Numbered from the stretch's first letter, positions 15,776 to 25,007 are shown. The stretch is 64,000 nucleotides of DNA from Shinella zoogloeoides (GCF_022682305.1 NZ_CP093528.1:4084501-4148500), one strand, 5' to 3'. Program-made: numbers and translations. Notes: a model not told the origin generated them from the sequence alone.

Positions 15776-16780
15776 CTAAACCCGGCTCGGCAGCACCCGG
15801 TCCGGCGGCCGGTGGCCGTCGAAGAAGGTGCGGATGTTGATCACCACCTTCTCGCCCATGTCCACACGGCCCTCGATGGTGGCCGAACTCATATGCGGCA
15901 GCAGCACGACCTTGCCGTCGGCGGCAAGCTTCAGGAGCTTCGGATTGACCGACGGTTCGTTCTCGAAGACGTCGAGGCCGGCGCCGGCGATCTTGCCTTC
16001 CCGCAGGCACTTGATCAGTGCCGTCTCGTCGATGATGCCGCCGCGCGCCGTGTTGACGATGTAGCTCGTCGGCTGCATCAGCTCGAGCCGGCGGGCCGAA
16101 AGCAGATGGAAGGTGGCGGGCGTCGAGGGGCAGTTGACCGAGACGATATCCACGCGGGCGAGCATCTGGTCGAGGCTGTCCCAGTAGGTCGCCTCCAGCG
16201 CGTCTTCGGTGTCCGGATGCACGCGGTTGCGGTTGTGATAGTGGATGGAGAGACCGAAGGCGCGGGCGCGCTTGGCGACGGCGGTGCCGATGCGGCCCAT
16301 GCCGACGATACCGAGGCGCTTGCCCCAGATGCGCCGGCCGAGCATCCAGGTCGGCGACCAGCCCGACCACTCGCCCCGGCGGTCCGTCAGGATGCGCGCG
16401 CCTTCCGCAAGGCGACGGGGTGCGGCGAGGATCAGCGCCATTGTCATGTCCGCTGTGTCCTCTGTAAGCACGTTCGGCGTGTTGGTGACGGTGATGCCCT
16501 TTCGCGCGGCCGCTTCCACGTCGACATTGTCGACGCCGTTGGAAAAGCAGGCGATCAGCTTGAGCTGCGGCCCGGCCTGCTCGATCAGCGCGGCGTCGAT
16601 CCGGTCCGTCAGCGTCGGCACAAGAACGTCCGCGCTCTTCACGGCGGCGACGAGTTCGGGCTGGCTGCGCGGTGTGTCGTCGATGTTGAGTTCGGCGTCG
16701 AACAGTTCGCGCATCCGGGTCTCCACCACCTCGGGCAGGCGGCGGGTGATATAGACCTTCGGTTTTTTCTTCTGCGTCAT
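15776..16780 (-). CDS. D-2-hydroxyacid dehydrogenase (glyoxylate reductase-like)
   Basis: A 334-residue NAD(P)-dependent dehydrogenase converting 2-keto acids to D-2-hydroxy acids. The nucleotide-binding loop is GIVGMGRIGTAVAKR. The catalytic set is Arg in NTARGGIIDE, Glu in DVFENEPSV and His in LLPHMSSAT. The overall layout matches glyoxylate/hydroxypyruvate reductases and formate-dehydrogenase-like proteins. It ends 15 bases after the convergent moeB gene. A second member of this superfamily, ghrA, lies at 39402. Exact substrate is not readable from sequence. Confidence 0.92.
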   Translation of the reverse strand: MTQKKKPKVYITRRLPEVVETRMRELFDAELNIDDTPRSQPELVAAVKSADVLVPTLTDRIDAALIEQAGPQLKLIACFSNGVDNVDVEAAARKGITVTNTPNVLTEDTADMTMALILAAPRRLAEGARILTDRRGEWSGWSPTWMLGRRIWGKRLGIVGMGRIGTAVAKRARAFGLSIHYHNRNRVHPDTEDALEATYWDSLDQMLARVDIVSVNCPSTPATFHLLSARRLELMQPTSYIVNTARGGIIDETALIKCLREGKIAGAGLDVFENEPSVNPKLLKLAADGKVVLLPHMSSATIEGRVDMGEKVVINIRTFFDGHRPPDRVLPSRV

Positions 16781-16961
16781 GGGGTGTTCCGGCGTCCTGT
16801 TGACGGGTCCTTAACCAAGTTGGGCAAGGATTGCTTCATCAGGGGCATTTTCTACCAGACCCGGTCGCGAAGACAATCCGCCCAAGGGGCCGTTCCCGCG
16901 ATTTGCCTGCCAGTACCGGTCCGGCAGCCCGATGTCCTTCAAAAAATTGTGCGGATCACCC

Positions 16962-17501
16962 ATGCGTAACCTTGTCGTGCGTTTCAGCCTCGCCGCCCTT
17001 GCGGGCCTCCTCGTCTCCGTCGCGGGCATCCAGTTCGCCCATGCCCAGGCGGGCAAGGGGCCGAGCGGTCTGCCGCTGCCCCGCTTCGTCAGCCTCAAGG
17101 CCAAGAGCGTGAACCTGCGCGTCGGCCCGAGCGTCGACTACGCCGTTTCCTGGCGCTACATGAAGTCCGGCGTGCCGGTCGAGATCATCCAGGAATACGA
17201 TAACTGGCGCCGCATCCGCGATGCGGACGGTACGGAGGGCTGGGTCAACCAGGCGCTGCTCTCCGGCGAACGCACGGCCGTGACCGCCCCGTGGATGCGC
17301 GGCAAGGGCGACGGCATCTTCGTCAACATGCGCCGCGAGGCGCTGCCCAACGCCACGCTCGTCGCCAAGATCCAGCCCGGCGTCGTCGTCAAGGTCGGCG
17401 AATGCAACGGTGACTGGTGCCGTGCCGAAGTGGACGGCACGGCGGGTTGGGTCTCGCAGAACGAGATCTGGGGCGCCTATCCGGGCGAAGCCTTCAAATA
17501 A
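16962..17501 (+). CDS. Exported protein with bacterial SH3 domains
   Basis: An exported protein of 179 residues with a signal peptide (hydrophobic core LAALAGLLVSVAGIQ, cleavage after AHAQA). Two SH3b repeats follow: the first from SLKAKSVNLRVGPSVDYAV to TEGWVNQALL, the second from GIFVNMRREALPNATLV to AGWVSQNEIW. SH3b domains usually bind peptidoglycan or peptides in the periplasm. The ATG at 16962 places the signal peptide correctly; an in-frame ATG at 16932 would add ten residues and cannot be excluded. The stop overlaps the convergent kinase gene by eight bases. Confidence 0.87.
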   Translation: MRNLVVRFSLAALAGLLVSVAGIQFAHAQAGKGPSGLPLPRFVSLKAKSVNLRVGPSVDYAVSWRYMKSGVPVEIIQEYDNWRRIRDADGTEGWVNQALLSGERTAVTAPWMRGKGDGIFVNMRREALPNATLVAKIQPGVVVKVGECNGDWCRAEVDGTAGWVSQNEIWGAYPGEAFK

Positions 17502-18486
17502 GGCCGGCTTTGCGGCCCTCTTCCGCCAGCGACAGCAGCGGGCGGGGACCGATCTGCTGGATGACCAGCCCGGCGGCAAGGCTGCCGAGCCGGCCGCAAT
17601 CGGCCAGCGACCGTCCGGTCGTATAGCCGTAGAGGAAACCAGCGGCGTAGAGATCGCCCGCGCCCGTCGTATCGACCACGCTCGGAATGCTGATCGCGTC
17701 CACCTTCGTGCGCTCGCCCTTCGTCAGGATGACGGAGCCTTCCTCGCTCATCGTCACCGCCGCCATCCGGCAATCCTCGGCGATGCGCCTCAATGCCTCC
17801 TCGAAATCCTCGGTCTCGTACAGCGCCAGCGTCTCGGCCTTGTTGGCGAAGACGATGTCGATCGTGCCGGAGCGCATCAGGTCGAGGAATTCGCTGCGGT
17901 AGCGGTGGACGCAGAAACTGTCCGACAGCGTCATCGAGACTTCGCGGCCGTGCGCGTGGGCGATACGGGCGCATTCGCGGATCGCATCCTTGGCGCGCGG
18001 CGGATCCCACAGATAACCCTCGAAATAGGTGACCTTGGCTTCCGCCACGACCTCTTCTTCCACGTCCTCGGGGCCGAGTTCCACGCAGGCGCCGAGATAG
18101 GTATTCATCGAGCGTTCACCGTCGGGCGTCACGAAGATCATCGAGCGGGCGGTCGGCGGCGTGCCCTTGAGCGGCTTCGTCTCGAAATGCACGCCTTGGG
18201 CGCGGATGTCGTGGATGAAGATATCGCCGAGCTGGTCGTTCGCCACCTTGCCAAAATAGGCGGCCTTGCCGCCGAAACTGGCGACGCCCGCGGCGGTGTT
18301 GCCGGCGCTGCCGCCGGAGGCTTCGAGCGCGGGACCCATGCGGGAATAGAGCAGTTCGGCGCGCTCGGCGTCGATGAGGTTCATCGCACCCTTGATGATG
18401 CCGTTGTCGGTGATGAAGGCCTCGTCGCAGCGCGCGATGATGTCGACGATGGCGTTGCCGACCGTCAGCACGTCGAATTTGGTCAT
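17494..18486 (-). CDS. PfkB-family carbohydrate kinase (adenosine kinase-like)
   Basis: A ribokinase/PfkB-fold kinase of 330 residues. Seen are the N-terminal TVGNAIVDIIARCDEAF, the substrate motif GGSAGNTAAGVASFGGKAAYFGK, and the C-terminal anion-hole/catalytic motif DTTGAGDLYAAGFLYGY with the catalytic aspartate. Rhizobial members of this type are commonly annotated as adenosine kinase; other nucleoside or sugar substrates remain possible. The methionine at 18486 is chosen, because the upstream 20 residues of the open frame are unlike the family. The 3' end overlaps the convergent SH3 gene by eight bases. Confidence 0.9.
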   Translation of the reverse strand: MTKFDVLTVGNAIVDIIARCDEAFITDNGIIKGAMNLIDAERAELLYSRMGPALEASGGSAGNTAAGVASFGGKAAYFGKVANDQLGDIFIHDIRAQGVHFETKPLKGTPPTARSMIFVTPDGERSMNTYLGACVELGPEDVEEEVVAEAKVTYFEGYLWDPPRAKDAIRECARIAHAHGREVSMTLSDSFCVHRYRSEFLDLMRSGTIDIVFANKAETLALYETEDFEEALRRIAEDCRMAAVTMSEEGSVILTKGERTKVDAISIPSVVDTTGAGDLYAAGFLYGYTTGRSLADCGRLGSLAAGLVIQQIGPRPLLSLAEEGRKAGLI

Positions 18487-18550
18487 GCGGGATTCCCGTC
18501 TCGGTTTCGTAAGAGCCGGGATTTGCTCATAACGGATTTTGCGCAAGTTG

Positions 18551-18589
18551 AAAGAAAAAAGCCGCCGCGCCGTTTCCGGCGGGCGGCTT
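18551..18589 (-). terminator. Intrinsic terminator of efp
   Basis: On the minus strand, AAGCCGCC-type arms (18559-18566 with 18582-18589) plus an inner GC stem form a long hairpin followed by a run of six T residues. It begins about 20 bases past the efp stop codon. Confidence 0.9.
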
Positions 18590-18610
18590 GATGCATCGGT
18601 GCAAGACCGA

Positions 18611-19180
18611 TCAGTCCTTGGCGCGCTCGACGTAGGAGCCGTCTTCCGTCGCGATGACGACGCGCGTGCCGGCCGTGATGTGCGGCGGAACCAGCGTGCG
18701 GACGCCGTTCGAAAGGATCGCCGGCTTGTAGGAGGAGGAAGCCGTCTGGCCCTTCACGACCGGCTCGGTCTCGGTGATCTCGAGCGTGACGTGGCGCGGC
18801 AGGTCGATGGCGATGGCGACGCCTTCGTGTACCGACAGGATGACCGTCATGCCTTCCTGGAGGTAGGCCTTGAGGTCGCCGATGTCTTCCTGCGACATGG
18901 TCAGCTGGTCGTAGCTTTCCGGGTTCATGAAGTGGAAGCCGTCGGCATCGTCATAAAGGAAGTTGTGCTCGCGGTCTTCCACGAAGGCGCGCTCGACCTG
19001 CTCGGTCGTGCGGTAGCGCTCGGAAACCTTCACGCCGTCGGAGATGCGGCGCATGTCGACCTGCGTGACCGGCGTGCCCTTGCCCGGGTGGAAGTTCTGC
19101 GCCGTCAGCACGACATAGAGCTTGCCTTCGACCTCGAGGACATTGCCCTTGCGGACGGAAGAGGCGATGATCTTTACCAT
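18611..19180 (-). CDS. efp: Translation elongation factor P
   Basis: A 189-residue three-domain EF-P that relieves ribosome stalling at polyproline stretches. The modification loop reads NFHPGKGTP with Lys34, the residue beta-lysylated by EpmA and EpmB. Domain II/III features include [14 protein letters not shown] and the conserved C-terminal [20 protein letters not shown]. The ATG at 19180 gives the standard N-terminus ([13 protein letters not shown]); the upstream extension of the frame is spurious. It is divergent from epmA-epmB with 151 bases between them, which places the factor and its modification enzymes side by side. Confidence 0.98.
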   Translation of the reverse strand: MVKIIASSVRKGNVLEVEGKLYVVLTAQNFHPGKGTPVTQVDMRRISDGVKVSERYRTTEQVERAFVEDREHNFLYDDADGFHFMNPESYDQLTMSQEDIGDLKAYLQEGMTVILSVHEGVAIAIDLPRHVTLEITETEPVVKGQTASSSYKPAILSNGVRTLVPPHITAGTRVVIATEDGSYVERAKD

Positions 19181-19331
19181 AAGTCTTCCTTGTAACTGGA
19201 TGGATCGCGTCGTAGAGGACCGCCACAAGACGCTTCCGCGAACGCTGAAAATACGTTTTCGGGGCCGCAACTACCCTATATTCCGGCAAAAGACCAGTCT
19301 TGCCGCCGGCATCGCCGAAGAAACCTGTCAC

Positions 19332-20396
19332 ATGAGCGCCACAAGCCTGAAGCCCTCGCCCTGGTGGACGCCCGACGTCCATGCCGACCGCCGGCCGTTC
19401 CTGATGGCGCGAAACCGCATCCAGGCAGCGCTACGCGGCTGGTTTTCCGCGCGCGATTTCATCGAGGTGGATACGGCGACCTTGCAGGTCTCGCCCGGCA
19501 ACGAGGCGCATCTGCACGCCTTCGAAACCGCCGCCATCGGCCATGCAGGCACAAAGACGCCGCTCTACCTGCACACCTCGCCGGAATTCGCCTGCAAGAA
19601 GCTGCTGGCGGCGGGCGAGCGGCGCATCGCCTGCTTCGCCCATGTCTACCGCAACCGCGAGCGCGGCCCGCTGCACCATCCCGAATTCACCATGCTGGAA
19701 TGGTATCGCGCCGGCGAGACCTATGACGTGCTGATGGCCGATTGTGGCGAGATGCTTGCTTTGGCGGCCGAAGTGGCCGGCGTCTCCCAACTCGCTTATC
19801 GCGGCGCGACGTGCGATCCCGCGCTATCGCCCGAACGGCTGAGCGTGGCGGATGCCTTCACGCGCCATGCAGGCATCGACCTCCTCGCGACAATCCGCCT
19901 CGATGGTACGACGGACCGCGAGGCCCTTGCCGCCGCCATGCGGGCCAGGGGGCTGCGCGTCGCTGACGACGACACCTGGGCCGATCTCTTCAGCCGCGTG
20001 CTGGTGGAGAAGATCGAGCCGGAACTCGGCTTCGGCCGCGCCACCATCCTGTGCGAGTACCCGAGCGCCGAGGCCGCGCTGGCGCGCCCCGCCCCGCACG
20101 ATCCGCGTGTCGCAGAACGCTTCGAGCTTTATGCCTGCGGGGTGGAACTTGCCAATGCCTTTGGCGAACTGACGGATGTCGCGGAGCAGCGCCGCCGCTT
20201 CGAGCTGGAAATGGCGGAAAAGGCCCGCGTCTATGGCGAGACCTATCCGCTCGACGAGGATTTCCTAGCCGCGCTCGCCCTGATGCCGGAAGCGAGCGGC
20301 ATCGCGCTCGGCTTTGACCGGCTTGTCATGCTGGCAACGGGCGCATCGCGCATCGACCAGGTGCTCTGGGCGCCCGTCGCGGAGACCGCGCCGTGA
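19332..20396 (+). CDS. epmA: EF-P beta-lysylation protein EpmA (GenX/PoxA)
   Basis: A 354-residue paralogue of the lysyl-tRNA synthetase catalytic domain without the anticodon-binding domain. It activates (R)-beta-lysine and attaches it to Lys34 of EF-P. Class II motifs: motif 2 FAHVYRNRERGPLHHPEFTM, and motif 3 ALGFDRLVMLATGA. EVDTATLQVSPGNE and YLHTSPEFACKKLLAAG are family hallmarks. The ATG at 19332 is selected because the longer frame begins inside the efp gene. Its stop overlaps the GTG of epmB, so the two enzymes are coupled. Confidence 0.96.
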   Translation: MSATSLKPSPWWTPDVHADRRPFLMARNRIQAALRGWFSARDFIEVDTATLQVSPGNEAHLHAFETAAIGHAGTKTPLYLHTSPEFACKKLLAAGERRIACFAHVYRNRERGPLHHPEFTMLEWYRAGETYDVLMADCGEMLALAAEVAGVSQLAYRGATCDPALSPERLSVADAFTRHAGIDLLATIRLDGTTDREALAAAMRARGLRVADDDTWADLFSRVLVEKIEPELGFGRATILCEYPSAEAALARPAPHDPRVAERFELYACGVELANAFGELTDVAEQRRRFELEMAEKARVYGETYPLDEDFLAALALMPEASGIALGFDRLVMLATGASRIDQVLWAPVAETAP

Positions 20397-21442
20397 CCGC
20401 CACCCTGACCACGGTCGCCGAACTTGCCGCCACCGGTCTCCTGTCGGAAGCGAAGCGGGCGGGCGCCGCCGCCGTCGCGGAGCGCTACGCCGTCGCCGTC
20501 ACCCCCGCGCTCGCCGCGCTGATCGATGCGGACGATCCGCTCGATCCCATCGCCCGCCAGTTCATCCCCGATGCTGCTGAGCTTGTCACCCTGCCGGAAG
20601 AACGCGCCGATCCCATCGGCGATCTCGCGCACAGTCCCGTCGAGGGCATCGTGCATCGTTATCCGGATCGGGTGCTGCTCAAGGCCGTGCATGTCTGCCC
20701 GGTCTATTGCCGTTTCTGTTTCCGCCGTGAAATGGTCGGGCCGGAAGGACTGGGCACGCTCTCCGCCAAGGCGCTCGACACGGCCATCGCCTATATCGCG
20801 GAGCGGCCCGAAATCTGGGAGGTCATCCTGACGGGCGGCGATCCGCTCGTCCTCTCCCCGCGCCGCCTGCAGGCGATCATGGAGCGGCTTGCCGCCATCG
20901 ACCATGTGAAGATCGTGCGCTTCCATACGCGCGTTCCCGTTGTCGATCCCGACCGGATCGACGCCGCGCTCATCGAGGCGCTGAAGGCCTCCGGCAAGAC
21001 GACCTATGTGGCGCTTCACGCCAACCATCCGCGCGAATTCACGACGGAAGCCTCAGCCGCCGTCGCCCGCATCGTCGATGCCGGGATCGTGATGATCAGC
21101 CAGACGGTACTTCTCAAGGGCGTCAACGACGATGCCGGGGTGCTGGCCGCCCTCATGCGCACCTTCGTCGAGAACCGCGTGAAACCCTACTACCTGCACC
21201 ACCCGGACCTTGCCCCCGGCACGGCTCATTTCCGCCTGTCGCTCGCCGAAGGTCGGGCGCTGGTGGAAAGCCTGCGCGGCCGCGTTTCCGGTCTCTGCCA
21301 GCCGGCCTATATCCTCGACATCCCCGGCGGCCACGGCAAGGTGCGGGCGGATTCGGTGGCGGTAGAGGAGGCGGACGACGGCTGTTTCCGCCTGCGCGAT
21401 TTCCGGGGACGGACGCACGCCTATCCGCCGGAAGAAGGCTAG
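20393..21442 (+). CDS. epmB: EF-P lysine 2,3-aminomutase EpmB (YjeK)
   Basis: A 349-residue radical SAM, PLP-dependent aminomutase that makes (R)-beta-lysine for EF-P modification. The [4Fe-4S] motif CxxxCxxC is HVCPVYCRFCFRRE (Cys102, Cys106, Cys109). The likely PLP lysine is Lys316 in LDIPGGHGKV. YYLHHPDLAPGTAHFRLS is typical of the family. The GTG at 20393 overlaps the epmA stop (GTGA). It lacks the extra C-terminal domain of catabolic lysine 2,3-aminomutases, and its neighbours identify it as the EF-P enzyme. Confidence 0.96.
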   Translation: MTATLTTVAELAATGLLSEAKRAGAAAVAERYAVAVTPALAALIDADDPLDPIARQFIPDAAELVTLPEERADPIGDLAHSPVEGIVHRYPDRVLLKAVHVCPVYCRFCFRREMVGPEGLGTLSAKALDTAIAYIAERPEIWEVILTGGDPLVLSPRRLQAIMERLAAIDHVKIVRFHTRVPVVDPDRIDAALIEALKASGKTTYVALHANHPREFTTEASAAVARIVDAGIVMISQTVLLKGVNDDAGVLAALMRTFVENRVKPYYLHHPDLAPGTAHFRLSLAEGRALVESLRGRVSGLCQPAYILDIPGGHGKVRADSVAVEEADDGCFRLRDFRGRTHAYPPEEG

Positions 21443-21457
21443 ATTTAAAGGCGCGCC

Positions 21458-23011
21458 TCAGAACTCTTCCCAGTCTCCCTCATCCCCCTTGTCCTGCCGC
21501 ACCCCAAGCGCGCCGGCGAGCTTGTCGCTGAGCGCGAGGGCGGGGGAGGTGACGGGGCGGGATTTGTCCGTGACGGCCTTGATGTTCCACTGGCCGGGCG
21601 ATTTGCGGGCGACCTTCGGCTCAGGCGCGGGCGGCGGCGTGGAGGGAACCACATGCAGGTGCGGCGCGCGTACGGTGCGGCCGGCGGCTGTGGAGCCGCC
21701 GATGCCGAAGCGGCCGAGCAGCGTGTTCAGCGCCTGCACGTCCGAGGAAAGGCCGTGGCTGGCCGCGGTCGTCTCAGCCACCATGGCGGCGTTCTTCTGT
21801 ATGCCCTGGTCCATGGCGTGGACGGCGGTGTTGATCTCCTGAAGGCCGTTCGACTGTTCGCGGGCGGACCCGACGATCGCCTGCACGTGGCCGTTGATCT
21901 CCTCGACCTCGGTGACGATGGTCTGGAGCGAGCGGCCGGTGTCGCCGACCAGGGCGACGCCCGTGCGCACCTGTTCGCCCGAGGTGGTGATCAGCGATTT
22001 GATCTCCTTGGCGGCCTTGGCCGAGCGCTGGGCAAGTTCGCGCACCTCCTGGGCGACGACCGCGAAACCCTTGCCGGCCTCGCCGGCCCGCGCGGCCTCG
22101 ACGCCGGCATTGAGCGCAAGCAGGTTCGTCTGGAAGGCGATCTCGTCGATGACCCCGATGATGCTGTTGATCGCGCTGGAGGATTTCTCGATTTCCTGCA
22201 TGGCGGCGACGGCGCGGCGCACGATCTCGCCGGATTTCTCCGCGCCCGTGCGGGTACGGGCGACGAGGGAGCCTGCCTCTTCCGCCCGGCGGGTGGAATC
22301 CTTCACGGTGGTGGTGATCTCCTTCAGCGCGGCGGCGGTCTCTTCGATGGAGGCGGCCTGCTGCCCGGTGCGGCGCGACAGGTCGTCGGCGGCCGTGCGG
22401 ATCTGGCCGGCGCCGGCATCGATGGCGCGCGCGTTCTCGCCGACGTCGCGCAGCGCATCGCCGAGCCGCGCGACGGCAGCGTTGAAATCCTCGCGCAGCC
22501 GGTCGAGATCGCCGGAGAAGGGCTTTTCGATGCGGCAGGACATGTCGCCGCCGGCAAGCCTGCCGAGCGCGTCGGCAAGGCCGGCGACAGCCTCCTGCAC
22601 GCGACCGCTCTCGCGGGTGTGCTCGGCCTCGCGCGCCTGCCGCTCGCCATCGGCGCGGTGGCGCTCATCCTCGTTGAGGCGGTCGCGGCGCTGGCGCTCG
22701 GCGGCATCGTCGCGAAGGGCCGTCACGGCAAGCGCCAGAGCGCCGATCTCGTCGCCCCGGTCGGCATGGGGAATGGCGACCGCCGTATCGCCCGCGGCCA
22801 GACGCCGTACGGCGCCGGCAAGCTCGTCGAGCGGTGTAGCGACGCGGCGCTTGGCAAGGATGGCGGCGGCAAGCGCGAGGCCGATGGCAGCGGCGGACAA
22901 GGCCCAGCCCGACGGGAAGGCAGCGCCGCCGAAGAGACCCTGCAATCCGGCCGGAACGGCCACGAGGACGAAGAGCGCGGGCAGGAGCCTGCTGATCGGG
23001 ACATGACGCAT
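21458..23011 (-). CDS. Methyl-accepting chemotaxis protein without periplasmic sensor domain
   Basis: A 517-residue chemoreceptor. Two membrane segments (about 6-27 and 33-52) are separated by only a few residues, so there is no periplasmic ligand domain. A HAMP domain follows (about 53-105), then a second HAMP-like stretch (about 140-195) and the signalling coiled coil, whose hairpin tip is [21 protein letters not shown]. The C-terminal end is DWEEF, a pentapeptide like the CheR/CheB tether of E. coli receptors. CAGGAAACC precedes the ATG at 23011. A TTAA-N7-TTAAC site lies 64-78 bases upstream. The missing sensor suggests it senses a membrane or internal cue, or works in mixed arrays. Confidence 0.93.
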   Translation of the reverse strand: MRHVPISRLLPALFVLVAVPAGLQGLFGGAAFPSGWALSAAAIGLALAAAILAKRRVATPLDELAGAVRRLAAGDTAVAIPHADRGDEIGALALAVTALRDDAAERQRRDRLNEDERHRADGERQAREAEHTRESGRVQEAVAGLADALGRLAGGDMSCRIEKPFSGDLDRLREDFNAAVARLGDALRDVGENARAIDAGAGQIRTAADDLSRRTGQQAASIEETAAALKEITTTVKDSTRRAEEAGSLVARTRTGAEKSGEIVRRAVAAMQEIEKSSSAINSIIGVIDEIAFQTNLLALNAGVEAARAGEAGKGFAVVAQEVRELAQRSAKAAKEIKSLITTSGEQVRTGVALVGDTGRSLQTIVTEVEEINGHVQAIVGSAREQSNGLQEINTAVHAMDQGIQKNAAMVAETTAASHGLSSDVQALNTLLGRFGIGGSTAAGRTVRAPHLHVVPSTPPPAPEPKVARKSPGQWNIKAVTDKSRPVTSPALALSDKLAGALGVRQDKGDEGDWEEF

Positions 23012-23074
23012 GACGGTTTCCTGATATGGCGCGCACAGCTCCGTGCGGGTGCGCGGGAGTCTAGGAGCGGTCCT

Positions 23075-23089
23075 TTAACGAGGTCTTAA
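23075..23089. promoter_or_regulatory. CtrA-type box upstream of the chemoreceptor gene
   Basis: TTAACGAGGTCTTAA followed by C fits the alphaproteobacterial CtrA consensus TTAA-N7-TTAAC exactly. It lies between the divergent chemoreceptor (start 23011) and CysZ-like (start 23160) genes. CtrA often controls motility and chemotaxis genes, so the chemoreceptor is the likelier target. Binding is inferred. Confidence 0.6.
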
Positions 23090-23159
23090 CGGAGGGGGCG
23101 CCGCCCGTCTTGCCGGGGGCTTTTCCACACCCTACATGCGGGGCGAACAGGAGCTTCCG

Positions 23160-23885
23160 ATGATCGTCCACGCCGTCCGGCTTTCGCTCGCCAATCTCTT
23201 CGCGCCCGAGACGCGCAGCGTCTTCTGGAAGGTCCTGGGGCTGACGCTCCTGGCCCTCATCGGCATCTGGTTCGGGTTGCGGGAAAGCTTCATCGCCTTC
23301 GCCTGGCCCTGGCTCGAAGGCGCGATGATGCCGAACCTGCCGGATTGGGCGGGTTGGCTCACCTTCGTCTTCGGCATCGTCGCCAGCCTCGGCCTCGCGC
23401 TCGGCCTCGCCTTGCTGCTGGCGCCGGTGACGGCGATCATCGCCGGCTTCTTCCTCGACGACATCGCCGAGGTGATCGAGACGCGCGACTATCCGGGCGA
23501 GGCGGCGGGCACGGCGCTGCCGCTCGGCCAGGCCATCGCGGGGTCGCTGAAATTCCTCGGCGTGGTCATCCTCGGCAACCTCGTCGCCCTCTTCCTGCTG
23601 TTCATTCCCGGCGTGAATCTCGTCGCCTTCTTCCTCGTCAACGGTTACCTGCTCGGCCGGGAATTCTTCGAATTTGCCGCCATGCGCTACCGCACGCCCG
23701 CCGAGGCGCGCCTGTTCCGCGCCAAGCACGCCTCCACAGTCCTCCTTGCCGGCTTCGTCATCGCGGCATTCCTGGCGGTCCCCATCGTCAACCTGATGAC
23801 GCCGCTCTTTGCGGCCGGCCTCATGGTGCATCTCCACAAGGCGCTGAGCCGCAGGGATCCGGGCTTCTCACTGCGGCAGAACTGA
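23160..23885 (+). CDS. EI24/CysZ-like membrane protein
   Basis: A 241-residue inner-membrane protein of the EI24 (formerly DUF540) family that includes the sulfate transporter CysZ. About four to six hydrophobic segments are visible (for example [76 protein letters not shown]). The central [21 protein letters not shown] and [30 protein letters not shown] are family traits. AGGAGC precedes the ATG at 23160; the frame's earlier ATG at 23136 lacks one. Whether it moves sulfate here is inferred only from family. The 3' end overlaps the convergent VOC gene by 18 bases. Confidence 0.87.
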   Translation: MIVHAVRLSLANLFAPETRSVFWKVLGLTLLALIGIWFGLRESFIAFAWPWLEGAMMPNLPDWAGWLTFVFGIVASLGLALGLALLLAPVTAIIAGFFLDDIAEVIETRDYPGEAAGTALPLGQAIAGSLKFLGVVILGNLVALFLLFIPGVNLVAFFLVNGYLLGREFFEFAAMRYRTPAEARLFRAKHASTVLLAGFVIAAFLAVPIVNLMTPLFAAGLMVHLHKALSRRDPGFSLRQN

Positions 23886-24296
23886 CGCGTCGTAGAGGGC
23901 CGCATAGTCGGCGCTCGGCGGGATCGGCTTGATCACGTCGATCATCACGCCGTTCGGATCTGCGGTGATGAAGTGGCGCTGGCCGAAATCCTCATCACGG
24001 ATGGCAAGGAGGATCGGCAGGCCGGCGGCGCACGCGGCGTCATGGACGGCGTCGACATCCTCGACCTCGAAGTTGAGGAGCAGGCCGGAGACCTTTTTAC
24101 CCCGGCCGGCGGCCGGAATGGTCTCATGGTTGTGGTTGAGCACGGCGAGCGTCACCTTCTCGTCCTCTCGGGACTGGAGATGGATGTACCAGTCGCTGGT
24201 AAAGAGCGCCTCGAAGCGGAAATGCGCCGTGTAGAAGGCGGCGGTGCCGGCGACGTCGTCGGTCATGATGACGGGATAGTAGCTGGTCGTTTTCAT
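23868..24296 (-). CDS. VOC (glyoxalase/bleomycin-resistance fold) protein
   Basis: A 142-residue vicinal-oxygen-chelate protein with two beta-alpha-beta-beta-beta repeats: [22 protein letters not shown] ... WYIHLQSRE, then [22 protein letters not shown] ... [16 protein letters not shown]. The conserved C-terminal NGVMIDVI is a normal metal/substrate region. The true start is the methionine at 24296 with GGGAAAGAG upstream; the longer frame reads from the operator. It is divergent from a TetR regulator across an inverted repeat, so it is probably repressed by it. The substrate (dioxygenase, antibiotic or toxin) is unknown. Confidence 0.87.
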   Translation of the reverse strand: MKTTSYYPVIMTDDVAGTAAFYTAHFRFEALFTSDWYIHLQSREDEKVTLAVLNHNHETIPAAGRGKKVSGLLLNFEVEDVDAVHDAACAAGLPILLAIRDEDFGQRHFITADPNGVMIDVIKPIPPSADYAALYDASVLPQ

Positions 24297-24373
24297 CTCT
24301 TTCCCTTTCGGTCTGGTGCAGCCCGGGACGTGAGGCCCGCTGCACGCTTTTGCTGGAATTGCTGTCAGAAAAA

Positions 24374-24423
24374 ACATACAGTCTGCATGTTTCTATCAAA
24401 TAACATACATGCAGTTTGTATGT
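24374..24423. promoter_or_regulatory. Inverted repeat between VOC and TetR genes, probable operator
   Basis: Arms ACATACAGTCTGCATGT (24374-24390) and ACATGCAGTTTGTATGT (24407-24423) are reverse complements except for two central positions, separated by 16 bases. Each arm resembles a half-operator of its own. The location between divergent genes, 11 bases before the TetR start, suggests binding by that regulator. Confidence 0.7.
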
Positions 24424-24434
24424 AAAGAGGCGAG

Positions 24435-25007
24435 ATGGCACGCAGCAACAAGGAACGCACCGAGGCGACGCGCCTCGCCCTGATCGAAGCCGCCCGGCGG
24501 CTCTTCGTGGAGAAGGGGTATGCGGAAACCGCGACACCCGACATCGTGGCAGAAGCCGGGGTAACGCGCGGCGCGCTCTACCATCATTTCGAGGACAAGA
24601 AGGCGCTGTTCCGCGCCGTGGCGGAGCGCGAGGCGGAAGCCGTCGCAGAGCGGATCGAGGCGGTATCGCTGCCGGCCGGCTCGCCGCGCGAAGCGCTGCT
24701 TCTCGGTGCAGCGGCCTATTTCGACGCCATGGCCGCGCCCGGCCGCACGCGTCTCCTGCTTCTCGAAGCCCCCGCCGTACTCGGCTTCGAGGGGGCAGGG
24801 GCAATCGACCGGGACAATGCCGAGAGCACGCTCGAAACGGGGCTGTCTGCTTTTTTGGAGCCGGATGTCGGCGCGAAAAAACTGGCGGCGCTGACCGGCC
24901 TCCTCTCCGCCGCCTTCGACCGTGCGGCCATCGCCATCGAGGCCGGTGCCGACCGAAAGGTCTATGAGGCCGCGATTGCCGACCTGCTGGACGGACTTAG
25001 GGCGTAG
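24435..25007 (+). CDS. TetR/AcrR family transcriptional regulator
   Basis: A 190-residue repressor with a standard N-terminal DNA-binding domain (ALIEAARRLFVEKGYAETATPDIVAEAGVTR then GALYHHFEDKKALFRAV). The C-terminal domain has a TetR_C-like helical pattern. AAGAGG precedes the ATG at 24435. It is divergent from the VOC gene with a shared inverted repeat, so it probably represses both. Its end overlaps the convergent nth gene by 11 bases. The ligand is unknown. Confidence 0.93.
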   Translation: MARSNKERTEATRLALIEAARRLFVEKGYAETATPDIVAEAGVTRGALYHHFEDKKALFRAVAEREAEAVAERIEAVSLPAGSPREALLLGAAAYFDAMAAPGRTRLLLLEAPAVLGFEGAGAIDRDNAESTLETGLSAFLEPDVGAKKLAALTGLLSAAFDRAAIAIEAGADRKVYEAAIADLLDGLRA

